Source: an uncultured Paracoccus sp. (lineage in GTDB: Bacteria > Pseudomonadota > Alphaproteobacteria > Rhodobacterales > Rhodobacteraceae). Taken from it: a stretch of 64,000 bases of DNA. The notes beneath the pieces were generated by a model. The model saw only the letters and a list, made by a program, of their open reading frames with translations, was not told the origin of the DNA and ran no database searches. Every line of letters begins with the position of its first letter. The first letter of the stretch is position 1. Where the stretch lies: positions 62,001 to 126,000 of the forward strand of contig NZ_CANMEH010000006.1 in the NCBI RefSeq assembly GCF_947496875.1, in the 5' to 3' direction. Position numbers and translations under genes: made by a program. Positions 52,381 to 62,158 of this stretch are shown piece after piece.

Positions 52381-53079
52381 CTATTCGGGCGGCGCCAGCA
52401 GGCGCAACGCCGCGCGGATCAGAACCGGTGTGGTGGCGTCGGGTTCCGTGGCGGCGGCCCGGGTCACCGCCGAGGCCGCGTCGGACGGACCATATCCCAG
52501 ATTGGTCAACGCCGACAGCGCGTCCGCGGTCACCGCCGCCGACGCCGACGCCGACGCTGCCGGGGCCGGCGCGGGACGGGTCCCGCCTGCGCCGGTGGGG
52601 GGCCGCGGGGTCCCGGCATCCTCCTCGATCACCGGGGCGCCGGGATCGACGGTCAGCGCCCCGCCCATGGCGATGATGCCGGGCGCGCGGTCCCTGAGTT
52701 CCAGCACCACCCGCTGCGCCAGCTTGGGCCCCACCCCCGGCGCCTTGCGGATCGCCGCCGCGTCGCCCAGCGCGATGGCCCGCCCGGTACCCTCGGCGCC
52801 CAGCGTGCCAAGGATCGCCAGCGACGCCTTGGCGCCGACCCCCTGGACGCTGGTCAGCAGCCGATGCCATTCCTTTTCCAGCAGCGTCGCGAAGCCGAAC
52901 AGCTGCAGCAGATCCTCGCGCACCAGCAGGTCGGTATAGAGCGCGGCGGCCTGTCCCACCGGCGGCAGGCTGGCGGCGGTTCGTTCCGACACATGGACGA
53001 GATAGCCGACGCCCCGCACGTCGATCAGGACATGATCGGGCGCGCGATGCAGGATGATGCCCGCCACCCGCCCGATCAT
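52381..53079 (-). CDS. ruvA: Holliday junction branch migration protein RuvA
   Basis: This 232-residue protein tetramerises around the four-way junction and recruits RuvB. Domain I (about 1-65) starts [32 protein letters not shown]; domain II has helix-hairpin-helix motifs, including [17 protein letters not shown] and [21 protein letters not shown]. Domain III (about 180-232) contacts RuvB. The flexible linker (about 145-185) is unusually Pro/Ala/Ser-rich and long for the family, and contains a (GTCGGC)3 run. ATG 53079 overlaps ruvC by 4 bases. Confidence 0.96.
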   Translation of the reverse strand: MIGRVAGIILHRAPDHVLIDVRGVGYLVHVSERTAASLPPVGQAAALYTDLLVREDLLQLFGFATLLEKEWHRLLTSVQGVGAKASLAILGTLGAEGTGRAIALGDAAAIRKAPGVGPKLAQRVVLELRDRAPGIIAMGGALTVDPGAPVIEEDAGTPRPPTGAGGTRPAPAPAASASASAAVTADALSALTNLGYGPSDAASAVTRAAATEPDATTPVLIRAALRLLAPPE

Positions 53080-53570
53080 GCGATGACCTTGATGCGCAGG
53101 GTGCGGGACTGCAGATGGCGGGCGTGGCAGATGGCGATGGCCAGCGCATCGGCGGCGTCGGGTCCGGCCAGTTCGACCCCCGGCAGGGTCAGGCGGACCA
53201 TGTGCTCGACCTGCTGCTTCTGCGCGTGCCCGACGCCGACGATCGCCTTCTTCACGGCGTTGGGGGCGTATTCGCCCACGCTGAGCCCGGCCTGCGCCGG
53301 GACCAGCAGCGCGATGCCGCGGGCCTGGCCCAGCTTCAGCGTGCCGACCGCGTCCTTGTTGACAAAGGTCTGTTCCACCGCCGCGGCATCCGGCGCGTGG
53401 GCGGCCAAGACCGCGGTCAGGCCGCGATGCAGATCCGCCAGACGCGCGGCCAGTTCGGTCCGGCGGGACCGCACGATGCCGTTCGCCACGTGGCGGATGC
53501 GCGACCCGTCGACCAGGATCACACCCCATCCCATGTTGACCAGACCGGGATCGATGCCCAGCACCCGCAT
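53076..53570 (-). CDS. ruvC: Crossover junction endodeoxyribonuclease RuvC
   Basis: This 164-residue enzyme cuts Holliday junctions. The four metal-binding acids D7, E66, D138 and D141 are at the same positions as in E. coli: [19 protein letters not shown], and [15 protein letters not shown]. The start ATG 53570 begins MRVLGIDPG; a longer frame to 53639 adds 23 unlikely residues. It overlaps ruvA by 4 bases and is the first gene of the unit. The 156-base region before it is shared with the divergent mrp operon. Confidence 0.97.
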   Translation of the reverse strand: MRVLGIDPGLVNMGWGVILVDGSRIRHVANGIVRSRRTELAARLADLHRGLTAVLAAHAPDAAAVEQTFVNKDAVGTLKLGQARGIALLVPAQAGLSVGEYAPNAVKKAIVGVGHAQKQQVEHMVRLTLPGVELAGPDAADALAIAICHARHLQSRTLRIKVIA

Positions 53571-53675
53571 GGTTGACCTGCCCCGTCGTTGGTGTCGGCC
53601 GTCGGCCTTTTTCAACTGGCTAGCAGGATTGGCGCCCATCGCCTAGCCGCTTCTCGGTCCGCGCCCGTCTTCGGC

Positions 53676-53703
53676 TTGACCCCCCAAGGGGATTCTGGAA
53701 CAT
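53676..53703 (+). promoter_or_regulatory. Candidate promoter of the mrp operon
   Basis: TTGACC (53676-53681) and GAACAT (53698-53703) are separated by 16 bases. The predicted transcript begins about 15 bases before mrpA. A CCCC-CAA-GGGG dyad lies between the boxes. No sodium- or pH-responsive regulator site is recognised. Confidence 0.4.
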
Positions 53704-53726
53704 CTGGATGAAGGTCACGAGGTGCC

Positions 53727-56564
53727 ATGTCCCCAGCTTTGATCGCCATCTTGCCGTTCCTCGGGGCCCTGCTGCCCGGCCTTCTGATCCGGTCGGGGCG
53801 GAACGTGGCGGCGATCGGCTGCGCCACCTTCACGCTGGTGGCCCTGCTGGGACTGTGCCTGCACATCCCGGCTGTCATGGCGGGCCAGGCGGTCACCACG
53901 TCGTTCGACTGGCTGCCCCAGATCGGGTTGTCGGCCAGCTTCCGGCTGGACGGGCTGGGGCTGCTGTTCGGCATCCTGATCCTGGGGATCGGCCTGCTGA
54001 TCATCCTCTACGCCCGCTATTATCTGGATCGCGACGATCCGGTCGGGCAGTTCTATACCTATCTGATGCTGTTCCAGGGCGCGATGGTGGGCATCGTGCT
54101 CAGCGACAACGTGCTGTTGCTGCTGGTGTTCTGGGAACTGACGTCGCTGTCGTCGTTCCTGCTGATCGGCTACTGGAAACACCTGCCCGAGGGGCGGCAG
54201 GGCGCGCGCATGGCCCTGGCGGTGACCGGCATGGGCGGGCTGTCGCTGATCGCCGGGCTGCTGATCCTGGGCCAGATCGCCGGGTCGAACGATCTCAGCG
54301 ACATCCTGCTGGCCAGGGACGCGATACAGGCCTCGCCGCTCTATGTGCCGGCGCTGGTGCTGATCCTGATCGGGGCGTTCGCCAAGTCGGCGCAGTTCCC
54401 GTTCCATTTCTGGCTGCCGCGGGCGATGGCGGCGCCCACCCCGGTCAGCGCCTATCTGCATTCGGCGACGATGGTGAAGGCCGGGATCTTCATGATGGCG
54501 CGGCTGTGGCCGGTGCTGGCGGGGACGCCCGAATGGTTCTGGATCGTCGCCAGCGTGGGCCTGCTGACGATGCTGGTCGGCGCGGTCGTGGCGCTGTTCC
54601 AGGACGACCTGAAGGGGCTGCTGGCCTATTCCACGGTCAGCCATCTGGGCCTGATCACCATGCTGCTGGGCTTCGGCACCGAGGCTGCGGCGGGGGTAGC
54701 GATGTTCCACATCGTGGCCCATGCGACGTTCAAGGCGGCGCTGTTCATGACCGCCGGGATCGTAGACCACGCCGCGCACACGCGGTCGATTCGGCAGCTG
54801 GGCGGGCTGGCGCCGCTGATGCCCGTGACCTTCTGGATCGCGGTGATCGCCTCGCTCTCGATGGCCGGGTTTCCGCCGCTGAACGGCTTCATCTCCAAGG
54901 AGCTGATGCTGGAGGAAGCCGCCCACACCTCTTGGTTCGGCGGGGCCCATACGCTCGGCTGGCTGGCGACGCTGGGGGCGCTGCTGTCGGTGGCCTATGC
55001 GCTGCGCTACATCTTCCACGTGTTCATGGGCGACGTGCGGACCGACTACCCCGCGACGCCGCACGATCCGGGCTTCGGCCTGTGGGGCGGCCCGGCGCTG
55101 CTGGTCGTGCTGGTCGTGCTGATCGGCGCCTTTCCGAACCACATGGTCGGATGGCTGGTGACCGCCGCGGCGTCGGCCGTGACCGGGACCCCCCAGCACC
55201 CCCATTTCGCACTGTGGCACGGGATTACCCCGGCGCTGAAGATGTCGGCGATCGCGATCATCGGCGGCGCCCTGCTGCTGGCCGTCTGGCCGGTCGCCGA
55301 TCGACTGCGGCAGCGGCTGCCGGCGCTGGACGCCAAGGGATATTACGACGCGATGGTCGCCACCAGCACGCAGTGGTCGCAGGGCTTTGCAAACGGCCTG
55401 ACCAACGGGTCGATGTCGCGCGCGCTGGCGGCGCTGGTGCTGACGATCGTGGGCACCGGCGTAATGGCGTGGGCAACGGGGGTGGGCGGCGAACTGACCC
55501 GCCCCATGGTGCCGGTCACCCCCATCGCGGTCGTGGGCTGGGTCCTGCTGATGGTTGCCAGCGGCTGCCTGGTCGCGTTCCACCGCGACCGGATCCTGGC
55601 GCTGGTGCTGATCGGCATCGTCGGGCTGATGGTGTCGGCAAGCTTCGTCTATCTGTCCGCGCCCGATCTGGCGCTGACCCAGATCAGCGTCGAGGTCGTC
55701 ACCGTCGTCCTGCTGTTGCTCGCCCTGAACTTCCTGCCCAAGGTGACGCGGGTGGAAACCGGCATGCCCAAGCGCGGCCTGCACGCCTTCATCGCGACCC
55801 TGGCGGGGCTGGGGTTCGGCGGCCTGGCCTACGTCATCACCCGCACCGACGCCGCGTTTGCGACGATCTCGGGCTACATGCTGGACAACAGCTACAAGCT
55901 CGGGGGCGGCGACAACGTCGTGAACGTGATCCTGGTGGATTTCCGGGGCTACGACACGTTCGGCGAGATCACCGTCCTGGGGATCGCCGCGCTGACCATC
56001 TTCGCGCTGACCCAGACCCTGCTGGTCGGGTCGTCGGGACGCCGCCTGCGCAACTGGACCTACGACATGCTGCGCGCGGGCGACCGACACCCGCTGATGC
56101 TGGTCGTGGCGACGCGGGTGGTGCTGCCGGTCGCGCTGGTCGTCGGCATCTACATCTTCCTGCGCGGGCACAATGCGCCCGGCGGTGGCTTCGTCGCCGG
56201 ACTGGTCGTCTCGATCGCGCTGGTGATGCAGTACATGGCCTCCGGCTTTGCCTGGGCACAGGAACGCCAGAAGGTGCCGTATCACGCGCTGATCGGGCTG
56301 GGCGTGCTGTCGGCGGGCATCACGGGCGTGGGCGCCTGGTTTGCGGGGCGGCCGTTCCTGACCTCGGCGTTCGGCTATTTCAAGCTGCCGGGGCTCGAGA
56401 AGTTCGAGCTGGCGACGGCGATGGGCTTCGACCTGGGCGTGTTCCTGTGCGTCGTGGGGGCGGTGATGCTGGCGCTGTATTCCCTGTCCAGCATCGCCAG
56501 GATGGCCGGCCAGACCGTCAACGTGCACGCCATGGACTATGACGCCACGCGAGAGGATCTCTGA
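53727..56564 (+). CDS. mrpA: Mrp Na+/H+ antiporter, fused subunit A/B
   Basis: This 945-residue subunit is related to NuoL of complex I and belongs to the multi-subunit antiporter also called Mnh or Pha. About twenty helices are present. The NuoL-like core (about 1-500) has LVFWELTSLSSFLLIGYWKH with the conserved proton-path glutamate, and FAKSAQFPFHFWLPRAMAAPTPVSAYLHSATMVKAG with the lysine. The MrpB-like domain (about 785-930) follows, including FLRGHNAPGGGFVAGLV. The A/B fusion is the rhizobial-type arrangement. ATG 53727 has GAGGTGCC upstream. It overlaps mrpC by one base. Confidence 0.95.
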   Translation: MSPALIAILPFLGALLPGLLIRSGRNVAAIGCATFTLVALLGLCLHIPAVMAGQAVTTSFDWLPQIGLSASFRLDGLGLLFGILILGIGLLIILYARYYLDRDDPVGQFYTYLMLFQGAMVGIVLSDNVLLLLVFWELTSLSSFLLIGYWKHLPEGRQGARMALAVTGMGGLSLIAGLLILGQIAGSNDLSDILLARDAIQASPLYVPALVLILIGAFAKSAQFPFHFWLPRAMAAPTPVSAYLHSATMVKAGIFMMARLWPVLAGTPEWFWIVASVGLLTMLVGAVVALFQDDLKGLLAYSTVSHLGLITMLLGFGTEAAAGVAMFHIVAHATFKAALFMTAGIVDHAAHTRSIRQLGGLAPLMPVTFWIAVIASLSMAGFPPLNGFISKELMLEEAAHTSWFGGAHTLGWLATLGALLSVAYALRYIFHVFMGDVRTDYPATPHDPGFGLWGGPALLVVLVVLIGAFPNHMVGWLVTAAASAVTGTPQHPHFALWHGITPALKMSAIAIIGGALLLAVWPVADRLRQRLPALDAKGYYDAMVATSTQWSQGFANGLTNGSMSRALAALVLTIVGTGVMAWATGVGGELTRPMVPVTPIAVVGWVLLMVASGCLVAFHRDRILALVLIGIVGLMVSASFVYLSAPDLALTQISVEVVTVVLLLLALNFLPKVTRVETGMPKRGLHAFIATLAGLGFGGLAYVITRTDAAFATISGYMLDNSYKLGGGDNVVNVILVDFRGYDTFGEITVLGIAALTIFALTQTLLVGSSGRRLRNWTYDMLRAGDRHPLMLVVATRVVLPVALVVGIYIFLRGHNAPGGGFVAGLVVSIALVMQYMASGFAWAQERQKVPYHALIGLGVLSAGITGVGAWFAGRPFLTSAFGYFKLPGLEKFELATAMGFDLGVFLCVVGAVMLALYSLSSIARMAGQTVNVHAMDYDATREDL

Positions 56565-56911
56565 TGGAACTGCTGGTTTCGACAGGCATCGGGTTCGTGA
56601 CGGCCGTGGGCGTCTATCTGATCCTGCGCAAGCGCAGCTTCGCCGTCGTGCTGGGCATGACCATGCTCAGCTATGCAATCAACATGTTCCTGTTCGTCAC
56701 GGGGCGGCTGGTCATCAACGCGCCCCCGGTCCTGCATGACGGCGTGACGGTCTACAGCGACCCGCTGCCGCAGGCGCTGGTGCTGACCGCCATCGTGATC
56801 AGTTTCGGGATGACCGCCGTCGTGGTGATGATGGCGCTCGGTTCCTTCCTGGAGGGGGGGGATGACCGCATCGACATGCCCCGCCGCGATCGGGAAGGGG
56901 GCGGTGCGTGA
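56564..56911 (+). CDS. mrpC: Mrp Na+/H+ antiporter subunit C
   Basis: This 115-residue subunit is NuoK-like with three membrane helices. Typical motifs are GVYLILRKRSFAVVLGMTMLSYAINMFLFVTGRL and DPLPQALVLTAIVISFGMTAVVVMMAL. A charged tail of about 20 residues follows the last helix. The first base is shared with the mrpA stop (TGATG), and the end overlaps mrpD by four bases. Confidence 0.95.
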   Translation: MELLVSTGIGFVTAVGVYLILRKRSFAVVLGMTMLSYAINMFLFVTGRLVINAPPVLHDGVTVYSDPLPQALVLTAIVISFGMTAVVVMMALGSFLEGGDDRIDMPRRDREGGGA

Positions 56912-58503
56912 ATCACTGGCTGATCGCCCCCATCGTCCTGCCCGCCTTCATCGGACCGCTGATCATCATGTGGATGCGGCACGACCTGGTGCTGCAGCGG
57001 ATCTTTTCCCTGGCCGCGACGGTGGCGCAGCTGGGGATCGCGCTCTATCTGCTGAGCCTCGCTGCAGGCGGGGACATCCATGTCTACCGGCTTGGGAACT
57101 GGGCGGTTCCCTTCGGCATCGCGCTGCTGCTGGACCGGTTGGCCGCCATGATGCTGGTGCTGACCGCGATGCTGGCGATCGCCGTGCAGCTTTACGTCAT
57201 CGGGTCCGGCTGGGACCGCAAGGGCTGGCATTTCCACGCGCTCTACCAGTTCCAGCTGATGGGGCTGATGGGGGCATTCCTGACCTCCGACGCGTTCAAC
57301 CTGTTCGTGTTCTTCGAAATCCTGCTGATCGCCAGCTATGGCCTGATGGCACATGGTGGCGGCGAGATGCGGCTGCGGGCCGCCGTGCAGTACGTGATCT
57401 ACAACCTGGCCGGATCGACCCTGTTCCTGGCGGCACTAGGCACGCTGTACGCCGCGACTGGAACGCTGAACATGATCGACATGGCGCAGAAGGTGGCCGA
57501 CATGCCGGCCGACGACACCGCCCTGCTGCGGGTCGGCGCGGTGCTGCTGATGCTGGTCTTTGCCGTCAAGGCTGCGCTGGTGCCGCTGCATTTCTGGCTG
57601 CCGTCGACCTATGCGAATGCGCCGGGGCCCGTGGCCGCGCTGTTCGCCATCATGACCAAGGTCGGCATCTACGGCATCGTCCGGGTCTACACCCTGGTGT
57701 TCCCGACCGACGGGCCGGTGGGCTGGCTGATCGCCGATCTGCTGTTGCCCGCGGCGCTGCTGACCCTGGTGCTGGGACAGATCGGGGTTCTGGGAAGCCG
57801 GAACCTGAACCGGATGACCGCTTTTGCGACGATCGCATCGGTCGGCACGCTGGTGATCGCGGTGGCGCAGCTGACCCCGCAGGCGATCTCGGCCGGGCTG
57901 TGGTACCTGATCCACTCGACATTCGCGGCCGCGGCGCTGTTTCTGGTGGTGGACCTGGCCGGGGCGCGCCGCGAAAGGCTGAGCCTCTGGCTGCAGCCGA
58001 TGCCGCCGATCACGCAGTCGGGGCTGACCGCCTCGCTGTTCATGGCCGCCGCGGTGGGAATCGCCGGGCTGCCGCCGCTGTCGGGGTTCGTCGGCAAGCT
58101 GGCGATCCTGCAGGCGACCCGCGACGCCGAATCCGCGGCACTGATCTGGGCGGCGATTCTGGTCACCTCGCTTCTGGCGATCGTGGGGCTGGCAAGGGCC
58201 GGATCGATCGTCTTCTGGAAGGGGTATCAGGTCGGCCCCGAGCCACCGGCGGTGACGCGCCCCGACGTTGATCGGCGCCCGCTGCCCACCAAGGTTGAAC
58301 CGGACGAGGTGCTGCAGGATGTGGGCGACTCGCCGTCACCGGTGCTGGCCTTTGCCGCCGCCGGGGCGCTGATCGCGGGGCTGGTGGCGCTGACGGCCGG
58401 GGCGGGGCCCGTCATGCGCTATACCGATGCCACCGCCGGGCAGCTTTTCGATCTGGCCCCCTATGTCGACGCGGTCCTGGTCCGGCAGGAGGGCGCCCGA
58501 TGA
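56908..58503 (+). CDS. mrpD: Mrp Na+/H+ antiporter subunit D
   Basis: This 531-residue subunit is NuoN/NuoM-like with about fourteen helices. The glutamate of AFNLFVFFEILLIASYGLM and the lysine of FAVKAALVPLHFWLPSTYANAPGPVAALFAIMTKVG are the conserved proton-path residues. A hydrophilic loop (about 435-475) with EPDEVLQDV precedes the last helices. GTG 56908 overlaps the mrpC stop (GTGA). The end overlaps mrpE by 4 bases. Confidence 0.95.
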   Translation: MNHWLIAPIVLPAFIGPLIIMWMRHDLVLQRIFSLAATVAQLGIALYLLSLAAGGDIHVYRLGNWAVPFGIALLLDRLAAMMLVLTAMLAIAVQLYVIGSGWDRKGWHFHALYQFQLMGLMGAFLTSDAFNLFVFFEILLIASYGLMAHGGGEMRLRAAVQYVIYNLAGSTLFLAALGTLYAATGTLNMIDMAQKVADMPADDTALLRVGAVLLMLVFAVKAALVPLHFWLPSTYANAPGPVAALFAIMTKVGIYGIVRVYTLVFPTDGPVGWLIADLLLPAALLTLVLGQIGVLGSRNLNRMTAFATIASVGTLVIAVAQLTPQAISAGLWYLIHSTFAAAALFLVVDLAGARRERLSLWLQPMPPITQSGLTASLFMAAAVGIAGLPPLSGFVGKLAILQATRDAESAALIWAAILVTSLLAIVGLARAGSIVFWKGYQVGPEPPAVTRPDVDRRPLPTKVEPDEVLQDVGDSPSPVLAFAAAGALIAGLVALTAGAGPVMRYTDATAGQLFDLAPYVDAVLVRQEGAR

Positions 58504-58991
58504 TGCGCAGGTTCCTGCCCCATCCGCTGCTGTCGCTGATGGTCATCCTGGTCTGGATGGCGCTGGTGAACCAGTTCGCCTGGGGCTCGCTGGTCTTTGC
58601 GATCATGCTCGGGATCATCGTGCCGCTGCTGACCGCGCCCTACTGGCCGGACCGGCCGGGACTGCGCAACCCGGCGATGATCGTGGAATATGCGCTGATC
58701 GTGCTGCTGGACATCGTGCGGGCCAACATCGACGTGGCACGGATCATCCTGTTCCTGCCAACCCGCGACCTGCGTCCGGCATGGATCGTGATCCCGCTGG
58801 AACTGGAAAGCGCCGAGGCGATCACCGTGCTGGCCGGCACGATCACCCTGACCCCCGGCACGGTCAGCTCGGATCTGAGCGAGGACGGCAATGCGTTGCT
58901 GGTGCATTGCCTGCACGCCCCTGACCCGCACGCGGTCGTCGCCGAGATCAAGTCCCGCTACGAGGCACGTCTGAAGGAGATCTTCCGATGA
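58500..58991 (+). CDS. mrpE: Mrp Na+/H+ antiporter subunit E
   Basis: This 163-residue subunit has two hydrophobic segments near the N-terminus (about 9-45) and one at about 60-78, then a cytoplasmic domain. SAEAITVLAGTITLTPGTVSSDLSEDGNALLVHCLH is the diagnostic MrpE motif. The start is ATG 58500 (overlapping the mrpD stop) or ATG 58503. The end overlaps mrpF by four bases. Confidence 0.94.
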   Translation: MMRRFLPHPLLSLMVILVWMALVNQFAWGSLVFAIMLGIIVPLLTAPYWPDRPGLRNPAMIVEYALIVLLDIVRANIDVARIILFLPTRDLRPAWIVIPLELESAEAITVLAGTITLTPGTVSSDLSEDGNALLVHCLHAPDPHAVVAEIKSRYEARLKEIFR

Positions 58992-59272
58992 CCGATCTGC
59001 CGCTGATCCACTACGCCGTCTGGTTCTCGCTGGGCTGCTTCGCGCTGTCGCTGCTGTTCTGCCTGTATCGGGTGGTGTTCGCGCCCGGCCTGACCGACCG
59101 CATCCTGGCGCTGGACACCATGGCCATCAACATGATCGCCCTGCTGATCATCTTCGGCATCGCCGAAGGCACGGCCATGTATTTCGAGGCGGCGATGCTG
59201 TTCGCGATGGTTGGGTTCGTCTCGACCGTAGCCTTTGCACGTTTCGCCCTGCGCGGGGACATCATCGAATGA
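58988..59272 (+). CDS. mrpF: Mrp Na+/H+ antiporter subunit F
   Basis: This 94-residue subunit has three membrane helices. Key parts are YRVVFAPGLTDRILALDTMAINMIALLIIFGIAEGTAMYFEAAMLFAMVGFVSTVAFARF, matching MrpF/MnhF including the aspartate in ALDTM. It overlaps mrpE and mrpG by four bases each (ATGA), so the subunits are made together. Confidence 0.95.
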   Translation: MTDLPLIHYAVWFSLGCFALSLLFCLYRVVFAPGLTDRILALDTMAINMIALLIIFGIAEGTAMYFEAAMLFAMVGFVSTVAFARFALRGDIIE

Positions 59273-59670
59273 TCATCGCGGTGCAGATCATCGTGGCGGT
59301 GCTGCTGGTCACCGGTGGCGTGTTCGGGCTGGTCGGCGGATGGGGGCTGGTCAAGCTGCCGGACCCGATGACCCGCCTGCACGCCCCGACCAAGGCCGCC
59401 ACGCTGGGCGTCGGCGCAACGCTGATCGCGTCGATGGCGTATTTCTGGGGTGTTCACGGCCATCTCAGCTGGCACGAGCTGATGATCTCGCTGTTCCTGT
59501 TCCTGACCGCCCCGGTGACCGGGCTGTTTCTCGCGAAGGCCAACATGCACCGGCGCTGGCCCGAGGGCGACTTGCCGCAACCGCCGGGCGACGACGTCAA
59601 GTGGTCGACCTATGGCGACACCGCGCTGGAACAGGATCGCCATACCGGCAGTCTCAAGCAGACCGAGTGA
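59269..59670 (+). CDS. mrpG: Mrp Na+/H+ antiporter subunit G
   Basis: This 133-residue subunit has three helices. FGLVGGWGLVKLPDPMTRLHAPTKAATLGVGATLIAS is the conserved MrpG block. The C-terminal 35 residues are polar, with WPEGDLPQPPGDDVKW. It is the last gene of the antiporter operon and ends three bases before the convergent xerC stop codon, leaving no room for a separate terminator. Confidence 0.95.
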   Translation: MIIAVQIIVAVLLVTGGVFGLVGGWGLVKLPDPMTRLHAPTKAATLGVGATLIASMAYFWGVHGHLSWHELMISLFLFLTAPVTGLFLAKANMHRRWPEGDLPQPPGDDVKWSTYGDTALEQDRHTGSLKQTE

Positions 59671-59673
59671 CGT

Positions 59674-60651
59674 TCAGCTGCGCGGGTGGGCCGCGCGGTG
59701 GACGTCGACGAGGCGGGCGTCGTCGACACCGGTATAGACCTGCGTCGTGGACAGGCGCGCGTGCCCCAGCAACTCCTGGATGGTGCGCAGGTCGCCGCCT
59801 GCGGCCAGCAGGTGGGTGGCAAAGCTGTGCCGCAGCGCATGCGGCGTTGCCGTCGGGGGCAGGCCCAGGCCGTGGCGCAGCTGCACCATCAGTTTCTCGA
59901 CGGCCCCGGCGCTCAACCTTCCACCCCGAACGCCCCGGAACAGCGGGTCGTCGGGGCCAAGGTCCCAGGGTGACAGCCGCAGATAGGCCGCGATGGCCTG
60001 ACGCGCGACCGGCAGCACCGGCACCTGCCGCTCGCGTCCTCCCTTGCCGCGGATGGTCAACGCCTCGGCCAGCGGCCAGTCCCGGCCGTTCAGCGCCAGG
60101 GCCTCGGAAATCCGCAAGCCGCACCCGTAGAGCAGCGTCAGCACGGCCGTGTCGCGCGCCGCAACCCAGGGCGTGTCGTGGCTGACGGCGGCAAGATCCA
60201 GCACCGCGCGCGCCTGATCGCGGCCAAGGGGACGGGGCAGGCTGCGCTGATACCGCGGGGCGCGGGTTGACAGGGCGCGGCTGACGTCCAGCCCTTCGCG
60301 GTCCGCAATCCACCGCAGGAACGACCTGATCGCCGAGAGTCGCCGGGCGAGCGATCGCGCGGAGATGCCCCGCCCCCGCTCGGAGGCGGCGAAGGCGCGG
60401 ATGTCGGACTGGGTCAGGTCGCCAAGCCGGCCCGGAACGGCCGGCGCGCCGTGATGCATGCCGAGGAAGGCAAGGAATGCCAGCAGATCGGCCTGATACG
60501 CCGCGATCGTGTGATCCGACCTGTCGCGGGTGGCGCGCTCGCCGTCAAGCCACCGGGCCAGCGCATCGGACATGGCGGGTGCCAGGGCCAGTTGCACGGG
60601 GCGTGCGGCAGGCTCGTCCGAGCCACTGCCCGCGCCCCGCCCGCGCGTCAT
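59674..60651 (-). CDS. xerC: Tyrosine recombinase XerC
   Basis: This 325-residue recombinase resolves chromosome dimers at dif with XerD. A SAM-like N-terminal DNA-binding domain (about 25-115) precedes the catalytic domain. Catalytic residues are R180, K203, H271, R274, H297 and the nucleophile Y306. Xer-type motifs are LLYGCGLRISEAL, HALRHSFATHLL and ELLGHARLSTTQVYTGV. The start ATG 60651 overlaps the upstream DUF484 gene (ATGA). It is a housekeeping recombinase, not an integrase of a nearby element: no att-like repeats are seen. Confidence 0.94.
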   Translation of the reverse strand: MTRGRGAGSGSDEPAARPVQLALAPAMSDALARWLDGERATRDRSDHTIAAYQADLLAFLAFLGMHHGAPAVPGRLGDLTQSDIRAFAASERGRGISARSLARRLSAIRSFLRWIADREGLDVSRALSTRAPRYQRSLPRPLGRDQARAVLDLAAVSHDTPWVAARDTAVLTLLYGCGLRISEALALNGRDWPLAEALTIRGKGGRERQVPVLPVARQAIAAYLRLSPWDLGPDDPLFRGVRGGRLSAGAVEKLMVQLRHGLGLPPTATPHALRHSFATHLLAAGGDLRTIQELLGHARLSTTQVYTGVDDARLVDVHRAAHPRS

Positions 60652-61352
60652 TCGCGCAGCCACCCCAGCAGGATCAGCCGGAACACCTGTCCGAAGAACC
60701 GCAGCAGATCTGTGCCTTGCGCGGGCGTGAACCGGCTGGGATCCTCGGACCCCATCAGCAGCAGGGCAGGGGGACGAGTTGGACCCAAGTCGATCGGCAG
60801 CAGCGCCTCGGACGCGACCCGCGTGCCGTGGATCGCCCGGGTTTCGGTCGCTGCCTTGCGCAGGATGATGTCGTCGCCGCGCGGCGCCCGCCGCCCGGCC
60901 GAAATCAGCTTTGCCACGCTGCCGGCGGGCAGCATCTGCAGCGCCCCGTCCGGGGCGGCATGGGCCTCGTCATCCGCAGCCTCCATCACCAGGCGCAGCG
61001 TGTCGACGCGCAGGATCGGCGCAACCTCGGCCTGCAGCGTTTCGACGAAACCTGCAAAGTCCACCGGCTCCAGCAGCGCGATGATCGCCCGGTGGATCGT
61101 GTGGGTGCCCGTCTGGTTTTCGTAGGCGGTCGAGATCACCGTCTGGTGGGCGGCTTCCAGACGGTCCAGCCGGCTTTCCAGCGCCTCCATCGCGCGGCCG
61201 CGGATGTCGACGACATTGGCGCCCAGCTCGGCCTCGCGCGCCGCGACCAGGGCGCGCATCAGGTCGCGGTCCTGCAGGATCAGCGACGGGTCGGACAGCA
61301 GTCGCCCCCGCGTCGGTTCGTCCAGCCCGTCCTTGTCTGCCTGGGTGGTCAT
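60648..61352 (-). CDS. DUF484 family protein
   Basis: This 234-residue protein belongs to the DUF484 family, commonly next to xerC. A coiled segment (about 28-75, [43 protein letters not shown]) is followed by a GAF-like domain to the end ([44 protein letters not shown]). The function is unknown; a link to chromosome processing is inferred from the neighbourhood only. It overlaps the transaldolase and xerC genes by four bases each. Confidence 0.9.
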   Translation of the reverse strand: MTTQADKDGLDEPTRGRLLSDPSLILQDRDLMRALVAAREAELGANVVDIRGRAMEALESRLDRLEAAHQTVISTAYENQTGTHTIHRAIIALLEPVDFAGFVETLQAEVAPILRVDTLRLVMEAADDEAHAAPDGALQMLPAGSVAKLISAGRRAPRGDDIILRKAATETRAIHGTRVASEALLPIDLGPTRPPALLLMGSEDPSRFTPAQGTDLLRFFGQVFRLILLGWLRE

Positions 61353-62005
61353 GCGCCGATCTTCTGCCCCGTCTTCGCCCAGTCGGCGTTGAACTGTTCC
61401 AGCCCCTTGTCGGTCAGGACGTGGCTGGCCATGGCGCGGATCACCGCCGGCGGGGCGGTGATCACGTCGGCGCCGATCCGTGCGCAGTCAGCAATGTGGT
61501 TGACCGACCGGATCGAGGCGGCCAGCAGGTTCGTCTCGTACCCGTAATTGTCGTAGATGGTGCGGATGTCGGAAATCAGCTCCATCCCGTTCAGCCCCAG
61601 ATCATCCAGCCGCCCGATGAACGGGCTGATGAACGTGGCCCCCGCCTTGGCCGCCAGGATCGCCTGGGCGGCGGTGAAGCACAGCGTCACGTTGACCATG
61701 TGGCCGTCATCGCTCAGCGCCTTGCAGGCCTTCAGCCCGTCCCAGGTCAGCGGCACCTTCACGGCGATGTTGGGGGCGATCTGCGCCAGGTGCTTGCCTT
61801 CGCGGATCATCCCCGCGGCGTCGCCCGCCACCACCTCGGCGCTGACCGGACCTTCCACCAGGTCGCAGATTTCCCGGGTGACCTCGGCGATGTCGCGGCC
61901 GGACTTGAGGATCAGGGACGGATTCGTCGTGACGCCGTCGACCATCCCCAGATCGTGCAGCTCGCGGATGGCGTCGATGTCGGCAGTGTCAACGAAGAAT
62001 CTCAT
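61349..62005 (-). CDS. Transaldolase / fructose-6-phosphate aldolase-like enzyme (TalC/FSA type)
   Basis: This 218-residue class I aldolase is the short type of transaldolase. The Schiff-base lysine is K83 in IAVKVPLT, and [32 protein letters not shown] is the diagnostic N-terminus. [31 protein letters not shown] also matches the family. Transaldolase activity is more usual than aldolase in this group, but the two are not distinguished by sequence here. ATG 62005 begins the minus-strand unit tal-DUF484-xerC. It is divergent from priA across 153 bases. Confidence 0.92.
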   Translation of the reverse strand: MRFFVDTADIDAIRELHDLGMVDGVTTNPSLILKSGRDIAEVTREICDLVEGPVSAEVVAGDAAGMIREGKHLAQIAPNIAVKVPLTWDGLKACKALSDDGHMVNVTLCFTAAQAILAAKAGATFISPFIGRLDDLGLNGMELISDIRTIYDNYGYETNLLAASIRSVNHIADCARIGADVITAPPAVIRAMASHVLTDKGLEQFNADWAKTGQKIGA

Positions 62006-62158
62006 GGCGGCCTCTGGCATGATCGGTTGGCCGGGGTGTAGCGCAGAACCGCTTGGGCCGAAAGCCTGCAGGCGCTTGACCGGTGCCGGACACATGCCCC
62101 ATGCGGGTGGCATGAGCGCCCGTTTCCCCCCATTCGCCAACGCCGGGCGTCCCGGCCC

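Noticed and set aside
52538..52555. (GCCGAC)3 microsatellite inside ruvA.
   Set aside because: Only three copies in a low-complexity linker; too short to suggest phase variation.
53708..56542. A second 944-codon frame on the same strand as mrpA.
   Set aside because: It is the +1 shadow of mrpA, rich in Gly, Arg, Ala and Asp, without membrane helices.
59674..60651. XerC as a possible integrase of a genomic island.
   Set aside because: It carries the core XerC sequence and sits with transaldolase and DUF484 as in other alphaproteobacteria; no tRNA gene or flanking direct repeats are seen.
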